Part shown: piece by piece, positions 42,857 to 52,939 of the stretch
How the letters are laid out: the number at the start of each line of letters is the position of its first letter
Numbering within the stretch: the first letter of the stretch is position 1
NCBI RefSeq assembly: GCF_030272615.1
Contig: NC_081407.1
Coordinates: forward strand, 266,921,574-266,985,573
Direction: 5' to 3'
DNA length: 64,000 nucleotides
Origin: Cryptomeria japonica
Lineage: Eukaryota > Streptophyta > Pinopsida > Cupressales > Cupressaceae
Notes under the pieces: model-generated
What the model saw: the letters and a program-made list of their open reading frames with translations, nothing else
Told to the model about the DNA's origin: nothing
The model's database searches: none
Program-made: the position numbers and the translations under genes

Positions 42857-43516
42857 ATGGGCAAAACTATCCATCTTTTCTGAGGAATGAATTCCAAGCT
42901 ATACAAAGCCGCTAAAGGGGGATCTCTCTGGTGGGAATATGACAAGTTCACCGAAAAGCAATCAGTGTATGCATTTGACAAGCTCGTTGAAGCAAAAGTC
43001 AACATTTTCCAAGAGTTTACCGTTTAGCAGAATAGTGCATTGCATGTAGCAACTCCTCCAGGTAATTTAGGATTTATTAAAAAGATGCTTGAAGAAGAGG
43101 TCGACAAATATTTGTATGCGAGACGTGAATATGTTAGGGCATAAAATTCAGATGGAAATAGTGCAATTCACCTTGTAGCCTCTTATGGCCATGACCAACT
43201 GGTGGAAAGGTTGATTGGACCAATTGAAGGAGCTATAGAGGGCAGTAACATTTTGAGGTTTGTAAATAATAAAGGAAACATTGCTCTTCACAAAGCCGCA
43301 GATGGGGGAAATTATAAGGTCGTGGAGGTATTACATAGGAATCCCCATGAAGACTTGGCCAAGATATCAAATGCTGCAGGTGAAACGACTCTTTCCATAG
43401 CTTCATATGGTGGTCATACTAACATTATTGAGAGATTGTTATCTCTCATGGATTCCAACATCAATATGAAGAGAGGCGACGACCAACCACAACTTCATTC
43501 AGAAGTCTTCTACTGA
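42857..43516 (+). pseudogene. Ankyrin-repeat protein, N-terminal exon
   Basis: The start is taken as ATG 42857, because the second copy at 44300 reads MDETIHLFPRMESKLYRA from the same place. Here a TGA follows after eight codons. The frame then gives MNSKLYKAAKGGSLWWEYDK and ankyrin repeats (NSALHVATPPGNLGFIKKML, NSDGNSAIHLVASYGHDQLV, NKGNIALHKAADGGNYKVVE, AAGETTLSIASYGGHTNIIE). At least three stops precede the open part 43202-43516. The usual ALHVAA and GH turns are recognisable. It would be the N-terminal half of the same ankyrin-PGG family whose 3' exons lie at 31023 and 33110, although it is now separated from them. Confidence 0.8.
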
Positions 43517-44295
43517 CGCACGAGTGACTATGGTGAATCTTAAAAAACAAATAAAGGAAATAAAAGTGCTCTTTCTTGCCTTCTCTCAGCATTTATTTTT
43601 ATTTTTATCATTCTTAATATTGAGAATAAACATTTTATAAGCGGTGCTTAACCCTAATCAGATATTTTAGCAGTTTGATTGAAGGTATATATTTGAAGAT
43701 TAGGTTGTACGGAGCATAATTCTTCTTATTGATTGCACTATATTCTTCTATTGTTGATGATTCTCTTTTACCCACAATTTGAAACAGAGATTTCCAACAA
43801 TTTACATTAACATTCCACATGTCAACGACAGATTCCCTCTTGAATAGAGTTTTGTTGATCTCCTTTAGTGTGAATATGGCAGTGCTTAACCATAATACAG
43901 TCTTCATTAATAGTTTGATTAAAGGTATATATTTGAAGCTTAGATTGTACAGATCACAATTTGAAATAGAGATTTCCGGCTATTTACATCAACGTTCCAC
44001 CTATATTCGCTGATCTCCTTTAGTGTGAATATAGAAAAATTGCGGTCATCACTGTTTAGTAGATTAGTATCAAGTTGAAAGTACTATCTCACCTAATAGA
44101 AAGGGTTATTCTTAGAGTGGAGAAAAATATTAATCCAAACAACTCAAGATACACGTCCTCATAAAATTTTAGCCCAATATAGTCTACCGAGTCAAAAGTT
44201 ATGACCCCGCGAAGTCCCTGCATCAGAAACGAAATAATTCTTGCCTCCTTGACTAAATTCAAAAAAGTAGAGAAACAAAAATTTATCAGGTCCAT

Positions 44296-44365
44296 GGATG
44301 AAACTATCCATCTCTTCCCAAGAATGGAATCCAAGCTATATAGAGCTACTGAAGGGGGAATATGA
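44296..44365 (+). pseudogene. Second copy of ankyrin exon start
   Basis: ATG at about 44294 opens MDETIHLFPRMESKLYRATE and then breaks off after ATEGG. It is the least damaged version of the N-terminus in the window. Confidence 0.65.
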
Positions 44366-44669
44366 CAAGTTTGCTGAAAATTGCTGAAAATTTTGTTGAT
44401 CTCTTTTATTAGTGTGAATATTGCAAAATTGCGGTCATCATTGTTTCGTAAATTAGTATCAAGTTTGAAAGTACTATCCCGCCTAATAACAAGGGTTATT
44501 CTTAGAGTCGAGAAAAATATTAATCCAAACAACTCCTCACGATACACCTTGTAAAATTTCAGCCCAATCAGACTACCGAGTCAACTGTTATGACCCCACA
44601 AAGTCCCTGCATCAAAAACAAAGTAATTCTTGCCTCACTGACTAAATCTTGAAAAGCGGAGAAACGAAA

Positions 44670-44720
44670 ATTTATCAGGTCCATGAATAGCAGAAGACAC
44701 GATACTTTACACGGAAATTT
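44670..44720 (+). pseudogene. Third copy: ankyrin start codon fused to a downstream exon
   Basis: After GGTCCATGAATAG the sequence jumps to CAGAAGACACGATACTTTAC, which is the end of the ankyrin exon seen at 31557-31577 (GCAGAAGACACAGTACTTTA). The whole ankyrin region in between is missing. A deletion or a recombination between copies made the junction. Confidence 0.6.
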
Positions 44721-44730
44721 ATCAGGCCTT

Positions 44731-45215
44731 TCTATCATAGCCGTTAGAAATTCAAGTTCTCATGTCAGTGTTTGCTTATTTAGGTTTTTATTTACGACTC
44801 ATAGCTGAATGCAAAAGTCAGTATAAGAGTTAAGTGAATCTCAATATGATATTCTATTTTGAAATGCCCATATTCCCTGCGAAGATTCTTTATCATAGCC
44901 GATAGGAATTCAAGTTCTCACGCCAATTTTTGTTTATCCAAGTTTTTTTCTACAAATCATAGCTAAATGCAAAAGTTGGTATAGGAGTGGAGAAACCCTC
45001 AATATAATACCCTATTTTAGAATGTTCATAGTCACAACAAAGCTTCTCTATCATAGCCGACAAGAATTCAAGTTCTCACGCCAATTTTTGCTTATTCGGG
45101 TTTATTTTTGCAACTCTTAGCTGAATGCAAGAGGCGGGTATAGGAACAAAGCGAACCTCAAAATGATACCCTATTTTGGATTGCTCATGGTCCCAACAAG
45201 ACTTCTCTATCATAG
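44731..45215 (+). repeat. Three ~158-bp tandem repeats
   Basis: Each begins TCTATCATAGCCGAYARRAA and contains CAAGTTCTCACGCCAATTTTTG...CATAGCTGAATGCAAAAG. Starts are near 44731, 44889 and 45049, with a partial fourth at 45205. The same repeats occur inverted at 48370-48860. Confidence 0.85.
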
Positions 45216-45917
45216 ATACAATATAAGTGGCTTTATAGTATAAGTTTGTGAAAAACTAAATGATGTTGTACAAATTTTCAATCAAGTATTTCATAGAATT
45301 GTAACTCAATTCTGATTACAGTTTTCCTTTGTTTTCTTGTGTTTTCAAGTTTTCAATCAAGCATTATAAAAGTATTTTATGTGATGTATGTATTTATTTG
45401 AAAGCCCAATAAATTTTGGGGTTGTTAGAGGTTAAATACACAAGGATTGTTTGCTCAATTTTATGATGTATACGTAAGTTTGTTTTTTTTCTTTAAAGTA
45501 TATCCAGAACTTCTAAGGCCCAGAAAAATGCATATTTTATGATGTATATGTAAATTTTTTTTGTATTTAAAGTATATCCAAAACTTTTAAGGCCCAGAAA
45601 AATGCATTTGAATTTTTTATCGAAAAAATTTCTCAAAAAAATTAAATAAGTTCCAAATGCCACAAGATATTGGGATAATTCCTTTACCATTAACTCCAAT
45701 TTATAGTCTAGAAGGTCTATGTAAGATTTCGTTAAAAACTGACAATTAATAAATAGATAATATTTTTGGGTGATGCAAAATTGCTCTTACACCTTTTATA
45801 ATCTTGCATCACATCTCTATCATCAGCTACATTGTCCCTTGCAACTCCCCTTCCTCCATCATCAACTATAGTGTTTGGATGTGTGCCAAATAGGTTGGTT
45901 GTTCATGTTGTTTGTAA

Positions 45918-46690
45918 TTAGGGCTGGCGGATTCCAATTGCCTTGGGCAACATTGGAATCCGCCCCCCCCCCCCCTTTATAGGGCCAGGCCCAATACCTC
46001 TCGGCCCTCAACTAAAGAAACCTCCACGCTTCACTCAACTCACACGCCTCCTTGATAGGGTCGGCTCCATCAATTAAAAGGAAATTAATACTTAATTGTT
46101 TAATGGTAAGGAGGCCGACATGGTTGAGAAGTTATATGTCCCCTATAAATGCAGCGCATACTTCTCATTATCAAATCAAGTTTTTAGCTGATGACATTAT
46201 ATTCTGTAAAGAGCGAATTGATACAAAGGCATTTGGGAATAGCAAACAGTAGACAGCGAACTCCACAAGAGGCAGCAGACCGAGAGGAAGAAGAACCAAA
46301 TTGGAGAGCGAACTAGATCAATCAGTAGCAGATCTCAAACAGTAGACAGCGAACTCCACAAGAGGCAGCAATCCATCTCCAAAGCATAGAAGACTTCTTT
46401 AATGAACTGTGATTAGATGAGGAGGACTGCAAGCTGATTGAAGAGTATTTCATCTCTTTCACATAGTGACTGCAACTCCAGATAAGTGTGTAATGTTCAG
46501 TTGTATTCTAAATCATAAATCAGATCTGAGGATCCTTTGGCTGGGTTTTTCCTCTTAGGAGGTTTTCCCGGGGTAACTGTGCATTGTCCTTAGCATTTCA
46601 TTTCTCTTATCATGCTTAAAAGTACAGAAAACTATAAATTAATTAACCTAATTCTAAATTTCTGAGTTTTATTCAATCTGAAAGTGCCAA
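45918..46690 (+). mobile_element. LTR-like insertion with ENE-like stem-loop
   Basis: Splits copy 1 of the membrane gene: GGTTGGTTGTTCA at 45905-45917 should run on as in the other copies but changes to unrelated sequence. It contains GGCGGATTCC...GGAATCCGCC (inverted), a 14-C run, a 34-bp direct repeat (46244-46277 and 46337-46370) and, near its end, the two-stem element at 46541. Exact ends were not determined. A family B-type or related copia LTR is likely because of the shared stem-loop. Confidence 0.45.
46541..46571 (+). promoter_or_regulatory. ENE-like stem-loop, divergent stems
   Basis: CTGGG, TTTTT, CCTC, TTAG, GAGG, TTTT, CCCGG. The lower stem CTGGG/CCCGG includes one G-T pair. The upper stem CCTC/GAGG differs from the CCC/GGG of the family B copies but pairs fully. 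The internal loop is 5 T by 4 T. Confidence 0.55.
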
Positions 46691-47227
46691 AAATAACAGT
46701 TCAGTGTCTTAAGAAAAAATGAAATGTGGAGCCAAAAAGAAAAAATCTGCATGAGATTAACAACCGCAGCAATAGTATATAATACTCCTATTTTTGGAAA
46801 GTGGATGTTAATTGAAACATAAAGCACCAACAGGCCGAAACAAACTATTGCACCAATATAACTTTCTAACAAAGTGATGTTAAAATCAATATCAATAATT
46901 AAACTACAACAGACAATGGGAGCACATACCAAGGTTATGCCATAACCGTATTAGAAGCTATGGTGGTGTCGTTTTTTATAATCATACCATTTACCATTGA
47001 CGGCAACAAAGACACAACTGATAGTAATTTTCTCTCATTTCTCAAAGTTTACTGTTGTGCAATATTTTCATTATCATTTGCCGCAATGTTTCATGTAATT
47101 AAAATATGTTGTTCATTTCGTCCAAGTTTAATTGCAGAACTTTTTTATTTTCCCACAGCCTCCATTGGAGTGATTTTCATTCAAAGAGTCTTCTCTTTCC
47201 TCCTGGTGGAAGGAAGAAAATGACTCC

Positions 47228-47848
47228 TTAAATGGAAATGACTACAATGCAAACCATAGAAAAGTGAAAAAGCTCTGCAATTAAACTTGGACAAAATGAA
47301 CAACATATTTTAACTAAAAGAAACATTGCAATAAGTGATAATGAAAACGTTGCAGAACAATAAGCTCTAAAAAATAAAAGAAAACCACTATTGGTATTGT
47401 CATTGTCACAATCAATGACGAATGGTATAATTCTAAGAAACGTCATGACCACCATAGCTCCTAGCAAGGTTATGGCATAACTCTAGTATGTGCTCCCATC
47501 ATCTGTTGCAGCTTGGTTATGTATGTTGATTTCGATATCATTTTGTTAGAAAAGAATCTTGGTGCGGTAATCTGTTTTTTTCGTTGCTACTCCATCTTCT
47601 CGTTAATATCCACCTTTCAAAAGATCGAGTACTATGTTGTTGCCACCATTGTTAATCTCACATGCAGATTTTTTCTTTCTAATTCCTGTCGTTTCAGTTT
47701 TCCTCGAGATACTGAACAACCAAACTCCTTGGCATGCATCCCAGCACAATAGTCGGTGATGAAGGCGAGTTGAAAGGGACAATGTACATGATAATGGAGA
47801 TGTGATGCAAAAACATCTAGGGTGTAAGCACAATCTTGCATCACCCAA
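47228..47848 (-). pseudogene. Unrecognised membrane protein, copy 2
   Basis: Mirror of copy 1. The membrane part 47467-47228 reads MLGAMVVMTFLRIIPFVIDC, FRAYCSATFSLSLIAM, VKICCSFCPSLIAELFHF and stops before the last helix. The N-terminal region up to 47848 starts like the other copies (ATGCAAGATTGTGCTTACAC) but is frameshifted. A likely intron acceptor (TTTCAG-like in copy 4) separates the two parts. No motif tells the function. Confidence 0.5.
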
Positions 47849-48369
47849 TAAATATTGTTTATTTGTTAATAAAGGTTATTTTTTATAGGGTTACTATTTT
47901 TAGTAAGTTCTTTGTTTTACATGAAATCTTACATAGACCTCCTAAACAATAAATTGGAGCTAATGCTGAAAACATTATCCCATATCTTGTAGCGTTTAGG
48001 ACTTATTCAATTTTTATGAGAAATATTTTCAATAAAAACTTCAAATGCTTGTTTGAGAGCCTTGAAAACTGCAAACATACTTTAAAAACAAACAAAACCT
48101 ACATATATATCATGAAACCGAGTAAATAATCCTTGTGTTTCCAAACTCTTAACAACCCCAAAATTTATTGGGCTTTCAAATAAATCCATACAACACATGA
48201 AAATATTTTTGTTCATTTATATGTTTGATTGAAAACTTAGACAACACAAAGGAAAGCAAAGAAAAACTGTAATTACAAATGAGCCACAGCTCCAATAAAT
48301 ACTTCATTGAAAATTTGGACAACACCATTTAGTTATTCATACACTTATATTATGAAACCACTTATTTAA

Positions 48370-48860
48370 TATCTATGATAGAGAAGACTTGCCTGGGACC
48401 ATGGGACTTCAAAAATAGAGTATCATAATGATGTTCACTCTGCTCCTATACTTGCCTCTTGCACTTAACTATGAGTCACAAAAATAAACCTGAATAAGCA
48501 AAAACTAGTATGAGAATTTGAATTACTATCAGTTATGATAGAGAAGTCTTATTGGAAGCATGGGCATTCCAAAATAGAGTACTATCTTGAGGTTGGCTCT
48601 ACTCCTATACCGCCTCTTGCATTCAGTTATGATTCGTAGAAAAAAAAAACCTGGATAAACAAAACCTGACATGAGCACTTGAATTCCTATCAGCTATGAT
48701 AGAGAAGCCTTGCTAGGAACATGGGCACTCCAAAATAGGGTATCATATTGTGGTTCACTCTGCTCTTATACTACCTTTTGCATTCAGCTATAAGTCACAG
48801 AAAAAAACATCTATAAGCAAAAACTAGTGTGAGAACTTGAATTCCTATCGGCTAATCACA
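48370..48860 (-). repeat. ~160-bp tandem repeats, inverted relative to 44731
   Basis: Three copies beginning (minus strand) near 48860, 48700 and 48540, with TATGATAGAGAAG junctions on the plus strand at 48376, 48536 and 48699. Confidence 0.85.
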
Positions 48861-48959
48861 ATTAAACTTTTTAAATAGGGTGAAATATTACCTACAATTC
48901 GATTCGAGTGTAAAGACAACAAAAAGTATAATTATAGTTTTTGTTGCAATGAAAAAATA

Positions 48960-49625
48960 ATGGTTTTTTTTCCTTCCGCTAAAAGAAAGAAGGGGACCCC
49001 TTGAATGGAGATCACTTTAATGTAGGCTATCTAAAAGTAAAAAAACTTTGCAGTTAAACTTGGACAAAATGAACAATAACATATTTTAACTACAGGAAAC
49101 ATTACAACAAATGATAATGAAAATGTTGCAAAACAATAAACATTGATAAATAAGAAAAAACCACTATCGGTTTTGTCCTTGTCGCCGTCGATGACAAATG
49201 GTATGATTATAGTAAACGACACAACCATCATAGCTCCTAGCAGAGTTATGGCATAACCGTAGTATGTGCTCTCATCTTCTACTGCACTCTAGTTACATAT
49301 GTTGATTTCAGCATCACTTTGCTAGACACGTATATTGGTGCTGTAATCATTTTTTGTCCGTTGTTGTTTCATGTTCTCATTAACATCCATCTTCCAAAAG
49401 CAAGAGTATAATATTGTTGCGGTTGTTAATCCCTCATGTAGATTCTTTTCAACTCCAGTCATTTCGTTTCTTATCAAGCTACTGAACAACCAACCTCCTT
49501 GGCACGTGTCCTAACACTTTAGTTGATGGTGGAAGAAGGGGAGTTGCATGGAACAATGTAGTTGATGATGGAAATGTGATGCATGAGTATCTAAGGTTCA
49601 AGAGCAATCTTGCATCACCCAGAAA
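48960..49625 (-). pseudogene. Unrecognised membrane protein, copy 3
   Basis: The minus strand from 49625 opens ATGCAAGATTGCTCTTGAAC (reads as ATG...). Downstream, the frame around 49260 gives DESTYYGYAITLLGAMMVVS and FTIIIPFVIDGDKDKTDSGF, then INVYCFATFSLSFVVM and VVKICYCSFCPSLTAKFFYF before a stop. The upstream part has stops. The sequence YYGYAITLLGAM before the first helix is shared by all copies. Confidence 0.5.
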
Positions 49626-50202
49626 TATTGTTTATTTGTTAATAGAGGCTATTTTTGGCATGGTTAATATTTTTAATAAATTGTCAGTTTTGCACGAAAT
49701 CTTACAGAGACCTCCTAGACAATAAATTGATTCGAATTTTGGGGGAAATTTCTCCAAAAATAAAATCAAATGCATTTTTTTAGGGCTTTAGAAGCCCCAA
49801 ATATACTTTAAAAAAAACAAAACATTACATAATCATAAAATCAAGCAAATAATCTTTGTATACTAAACTCTAACAATTCCAAAATTTATTGGACTTTCAA
49901 ATAAATTCATACAATAAATGAAATACTTTTGATCTTCATTTATATGTTTGATTGAAAACTTGGGCAACAGAAAAGAAATCAAAAGAAAATCATAATCACA
50001 AATGAGCTACAACTTTAGAAAATGTCGATTAAAAACTTGGACAACAGGAAGGAAATCAAAAGGAAATCCTAATCACAAATGAGAGACCAAATTACTGAAT
50101 CCTAGTTGGACTATCAACAAGAGGCGGTATAAGAGCAGAGTGAAAGTCAATATGATACCCTATTTTAAAACTAGCTTGAGAACTTGAATTCTTATTGACT
50201 AG
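49626..50202. other. Upstream region of gene copy 3 / downstream of copy 4
   Basis: Matches 47849-48370 and 50975-51500 in order: CACCCAGAAATATTG, TAATAGAGGCTATTTTTGG, GAAATCTTACA.AGACCTCC, ATTTATTGG.CTTTC. This conserved ~550-bp block is the 5' flank repeated with each gene. Confidence 0.6.
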
Positions 50203-50973
50203 TCACAATAAAAAATTTTGTTCATGGTGTAAAATATTACCTACAATTCTATAGGGGCGTAAGACAACAAAAAGTATAATTACGATTGTCATTCTGATGA
50301 AAACATAATATTTCTTTTTCCTTCCTTCCTCTAGGAGGAAAAGGACTCCTTGAATGGAGATTACTCCAATGCAGGCTATGGGAAAGTAAAAAAGCATTGC
50401 AATTAAACTTGGATGAATTGAACAACATATTTTAACTATAGAAAATAATGCAACAAATGATAATAAAAACATTGCAGAACAATTAACTTTGACAAATAAC
50501 AAAAAGCCACTATACGTTGTATCTTTGTCACCGTCAATAACAAATGGTATGATTATAAGAAACGATGCGACCACCATAGCTCCTAGCAAGGTTATGGCAT
50601 AACCCTAGTATGTGTTGCCATTGTTTGCTACAGCCTGATTACATATGTTGATTTCAGCATTGCTTTGCCAGAAAGGTATTTTAATGCAATAATCTGCTTC
50701 TGCCTAGTGTTGCTCCATGTTCCCATTAACATCCACCTTCTGAAAGCAAGAGTATTATAATGTTACAATTGTTAATCCCACATGCAGATTTTCTCTTTTC
50801 GACTCCAATTGTTTTGTTTCTTCTTGAGATACTGAACAACCAATCTCCCCAACACGCATCCTAACATTGTAGTTGATGATGGAGGAAGAGGAGTTGAAGG
50901 GGGACAATGTCGTTGATGATAGAGATGTCATGAAGGTGAATCCGGGTTGTAAGAGGAAGCTTACATCACCCAA
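50203..50973 (-). pseudogene. Unrecognised membrane protein, copy 4 (best preserved)
   Basis: N-terminal frame 50973-50755: MGDVSFLLQPGFTFMTSLSS followed by a Ser/Thr-rich and then polar stretch (SVSQEETKQLESKRENL). A CTTTCAG acceptor near 50745 suggests an intron. After a few stops the second part, 50589-50203, is open: AITLLGAMVVASFLIIIPFV, DGDKDTTYSG, a second and third helix (FLLFVKVNCSAMFLLSFVAL; ICCSIHPSLIAMLFYFPIAC), GVISIQGVLFLLEEGRKKKY and a last helix (FIRMTIVIILFVVLRPYR). The product would be a small protein with four or five membrane spans and a basic GRKKKY turn. It belongs to no family I can name. Confidence 0.55.
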
Positions 50974-51580
50974 AAAAATTGTTTATTTGTTAATAAAGGC
51001 TATTTTTGGTAGGGTTCCTATTTTTAGTAAGTTGTCAGTTTTGCACGAAATCTTACATAGATCTCTTAGACAATAAATTAGAGTTAATGGTGAAGGAATT
51101 ATCCCACTATCTCATGGAGTTTGGGAGTTATTCAACATTTTGGGAGAATTTCTCCAATAAAAACTTCAAATGCATTTTTGAGTGTCTTAGAAGCCTCAAA
51201 TATACTTTAAAAACAAACAAAACCTACATATACATCATAAAACAAAATAAATAATCCTTGTGTATCAAAACTCTAGCAACCCCAAAATTTATTGGGCTTT
51301 GAAATAAATCCATACAACACATGAAAATACTTTTGTTTTTCATTTATATGCTTGACTAAAAACTTAAACAACACAAAGAGAAACCAAAAAAAACCGTTAT
51401 CACAAATGAGGCACAACTCTAGGAAATGCTTAATTGAAAACTTGGACAATACCATTTAGTTCTTCACACACTTATACTGTGAAACTTATATCGGTATATG
51501 ATAGAGAAGCCTCATTGGAAGCACGAGCATTCCAAAATAGAGTATCATATTGAGATTTTCTCCACTCCTATACTAACATC
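50974..51580. other. 5' flank of gene copy 4
   Basis: Same conserved block as upstream of copies 2 and 3, ending in a partial ~158-bp repeat (TATGATAGAGAAGCCTC...CTCCTATACTAA). The LINE poly(A) tail starts at 51581, inside this repeat. Confidence 0.6.
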
Positions 51581-51589
51581 TTTTTTTTT

Positions 51590-52360
51590 ATTATTTAAGC
51601 AAATTGCTAACTAATGGTAGTTCCCTTTCCATTAATATTAAAGAGATCACATAGTTAAGTGCACAAAGAAAAAAACAACGTTTGAATAGCCTCAATGACT
51701 TCATAGGACCTCTCAATCTGTGCAAATGCAAACAGACTCCCATACTAAGACATCATGAACTCATATGTTTCCAGATTGTTATCCATGATACCTTCCCTTC
51801 ACACCTTGTCAGTTTCAAGCTTATGCACATTCTCTAGGAAACCCGCCACATCAAAGGCATCAACCACCAAACCGATTAGCATCGTGGAATTCAGTCCCTT
51901 CAAAGCCACCACGATGGTCTCCCTCAGCCCCAGAGCCACCACCCTCCTGAATCCCTGTTTGATCACCTCAAAGTCTCGTGGTTTTGGCAACATTATAGAT
52001 AAAACGCTCCAATAAAGCAGCGTTATGAGTATGAGGCACAAACAAAATCTGATCCGCAAGAATCTTTCTCACGACATCTTCCTCCACGTCACCTTAATGG
52101 AGAAAACATCCTTTAATAGAAGCATTACCGACCCGTAGTCGCATTGACACCCAACCCCTGAAACATTGACATGCTCAGACAAGGCCACCATTATCGAATC
52201 TGACCTAGTCTTCATCTTGTCACCCGTTCTAGTTTCGATTTATAGAGAAAGCATGGCCACCACCAACCAATGAAACCGGATTCATGGGTTCCTTCCTCGA
52301 TCTGATAGTCTATCCTAGCTTATCATGGATTTCCCAAATTCAAACTGTGCCAAGCGCTCA
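51590..52360 (-). pseudogene. Coding-like 3' tail of LINE, unassigned
   Basis: Past RNase H the minus strand still has long coding-like stretches: EEDVVRKILADQILFVPHTH and NAALLERFIYNVAKTTR in one frame, then after a shift VIKQGFRRVVALGLRETIVV and LNSTMLIGLVVDAFDVAGFL, ending about 51,640. The composition (balanced, few Asn/Lys runs) differs from the A+T-rich spacers. It may be a third ORF of this LINE lineage, a captured host exon, or chance. I do not recognise it. Confidence 0.4.
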
Positions 52361-52930
52361 AATCCCTAACTATAATCTCATCTTCTAACTGGTCGATACC
52401 ATGATTTGACAAAAAATCCGCTTCATTATTTGCCTCTATCAATATGTCTAATTGTGAAATCTGGAAAAGTACGAAGGACGTCTTGTATGCACTCCATCCA
52501 CATACGGGATTTCCAACTTGGTGGCGAACCTCTCATGATGGCTCAATCTACGTTCAAAGAGTCACCTTCAATTACACATCGTTGCAGACCCATCTCCGAA
52601 CATTTCCTAAGCCTTGACTAGTATTCCCTCTGTACTATTCTCCTTACCATTGAAAATTCTACAATTTCGCTATTTTCGAAATAATGATGGTCAGCCAGAA
52701 TAGCATACCATAACTGACCCCACATCACTCCTGAAGGACCAGGTTTCCCTCGTGAGGTGCCATCAAAATTCATCTTCAAATGCCCATGAGCGGGAAGGAT
52801 CCAACATGCCTCTTGTCTTGCTCCTCTATTCAGTATTATCTCTGCTTTTGGAGGGATGAGATGCAGCCATGTTCGCACCATACAATCATTCCATAGAGAA
52901 TAAGCATTGACTTTCCTCAATGCCACATAT
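52360..52930 (-). pseudogene. LINE RNase H domain, disrupted by a duplicated segment
   Basis: It opens with LHLIPPKAEIILNRG and HGHLKMNFDGTSRGKPGPSG, the first catalytic Asp strand. The middle is replaced by GQLWYAILADHHYFENSEIV, a near copy of the sequence at 53085-52965. The domain resumes with SEMGLQRCVIEGDSLNV (Glu/Asp region), PSWKSRMWMECIQDV and, after a shift, REANNEADFLSNHG, the last catalytic Asp. It is clearly an RNase H of the plant LINE type. Confidence 0.8.
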
Positions 52931-52939
52931 GAATTAAGG

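Larger units (their letters stand above)
42680..44710 (+). repeat. Three partial copies of an ankyrin-gene 5' end
   Basis: The block from AATATTAATCCAAACAACTC through GGAGAAACG and GAAATTTATCARGTCCATG occurs at about 42685-42860, 44112-44300 and 44514-44680. Each copy runs through the putative start codon. They diverge only moderately, so they are segmental duplicates of one gene's 5' region. Confidence 0.85.
45775..47223 (+). pseudogene. Unrecognised membrane protein, copy 1 (interrupted)
   Basis: The N-terminal part is 45775-45917 (ATGCAAAATTGCTCTTAC, then a Ser/Thr-rich stretch as in copy 4). An insertion follows (45918-~46690), and the rest resumes on the plus strand at about 46700 and runs to 47223. 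The open part 46960-47223 shows strongly hydrophobic segments: VVSFFIIIPFTIDGNKD, FLSFLKVYCCAIFSLSFAAM, IKICCSFRPSLIAELFYFP and ASIGVIFIQRVFSFLL. These look like three to four transmembrane helices with a conserved D-G-D-K-D loop. I do not recognise the family. It occurs beside ankyrin-PGG fragments, so it may be the C-terminal part of a related membrane protein; that is speculation. Confidence 0.5.
44731..48870. repeat. Second inverted duplication, centre near 47205
   Basis: Left arm 44731-47185 and right arm 47220-48870 mirror each other: tandem repeats, ~550-bp A+T-rich upstream block, then a membrane-protein gene copy running towards the centre. The two gene ends meet with about 34 bases between GAGTC and GACTC at 47188-47225. 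The left arm carries an extra insertion, 45918 to about 46690. Confidence 0.8.

Noticed and set aside
43635-44547. Minus-strand frames with MDLINF-like repeats
   Set aside because: They are antisense to the duplicated ankyrin 5' regions and have no domain of their own.
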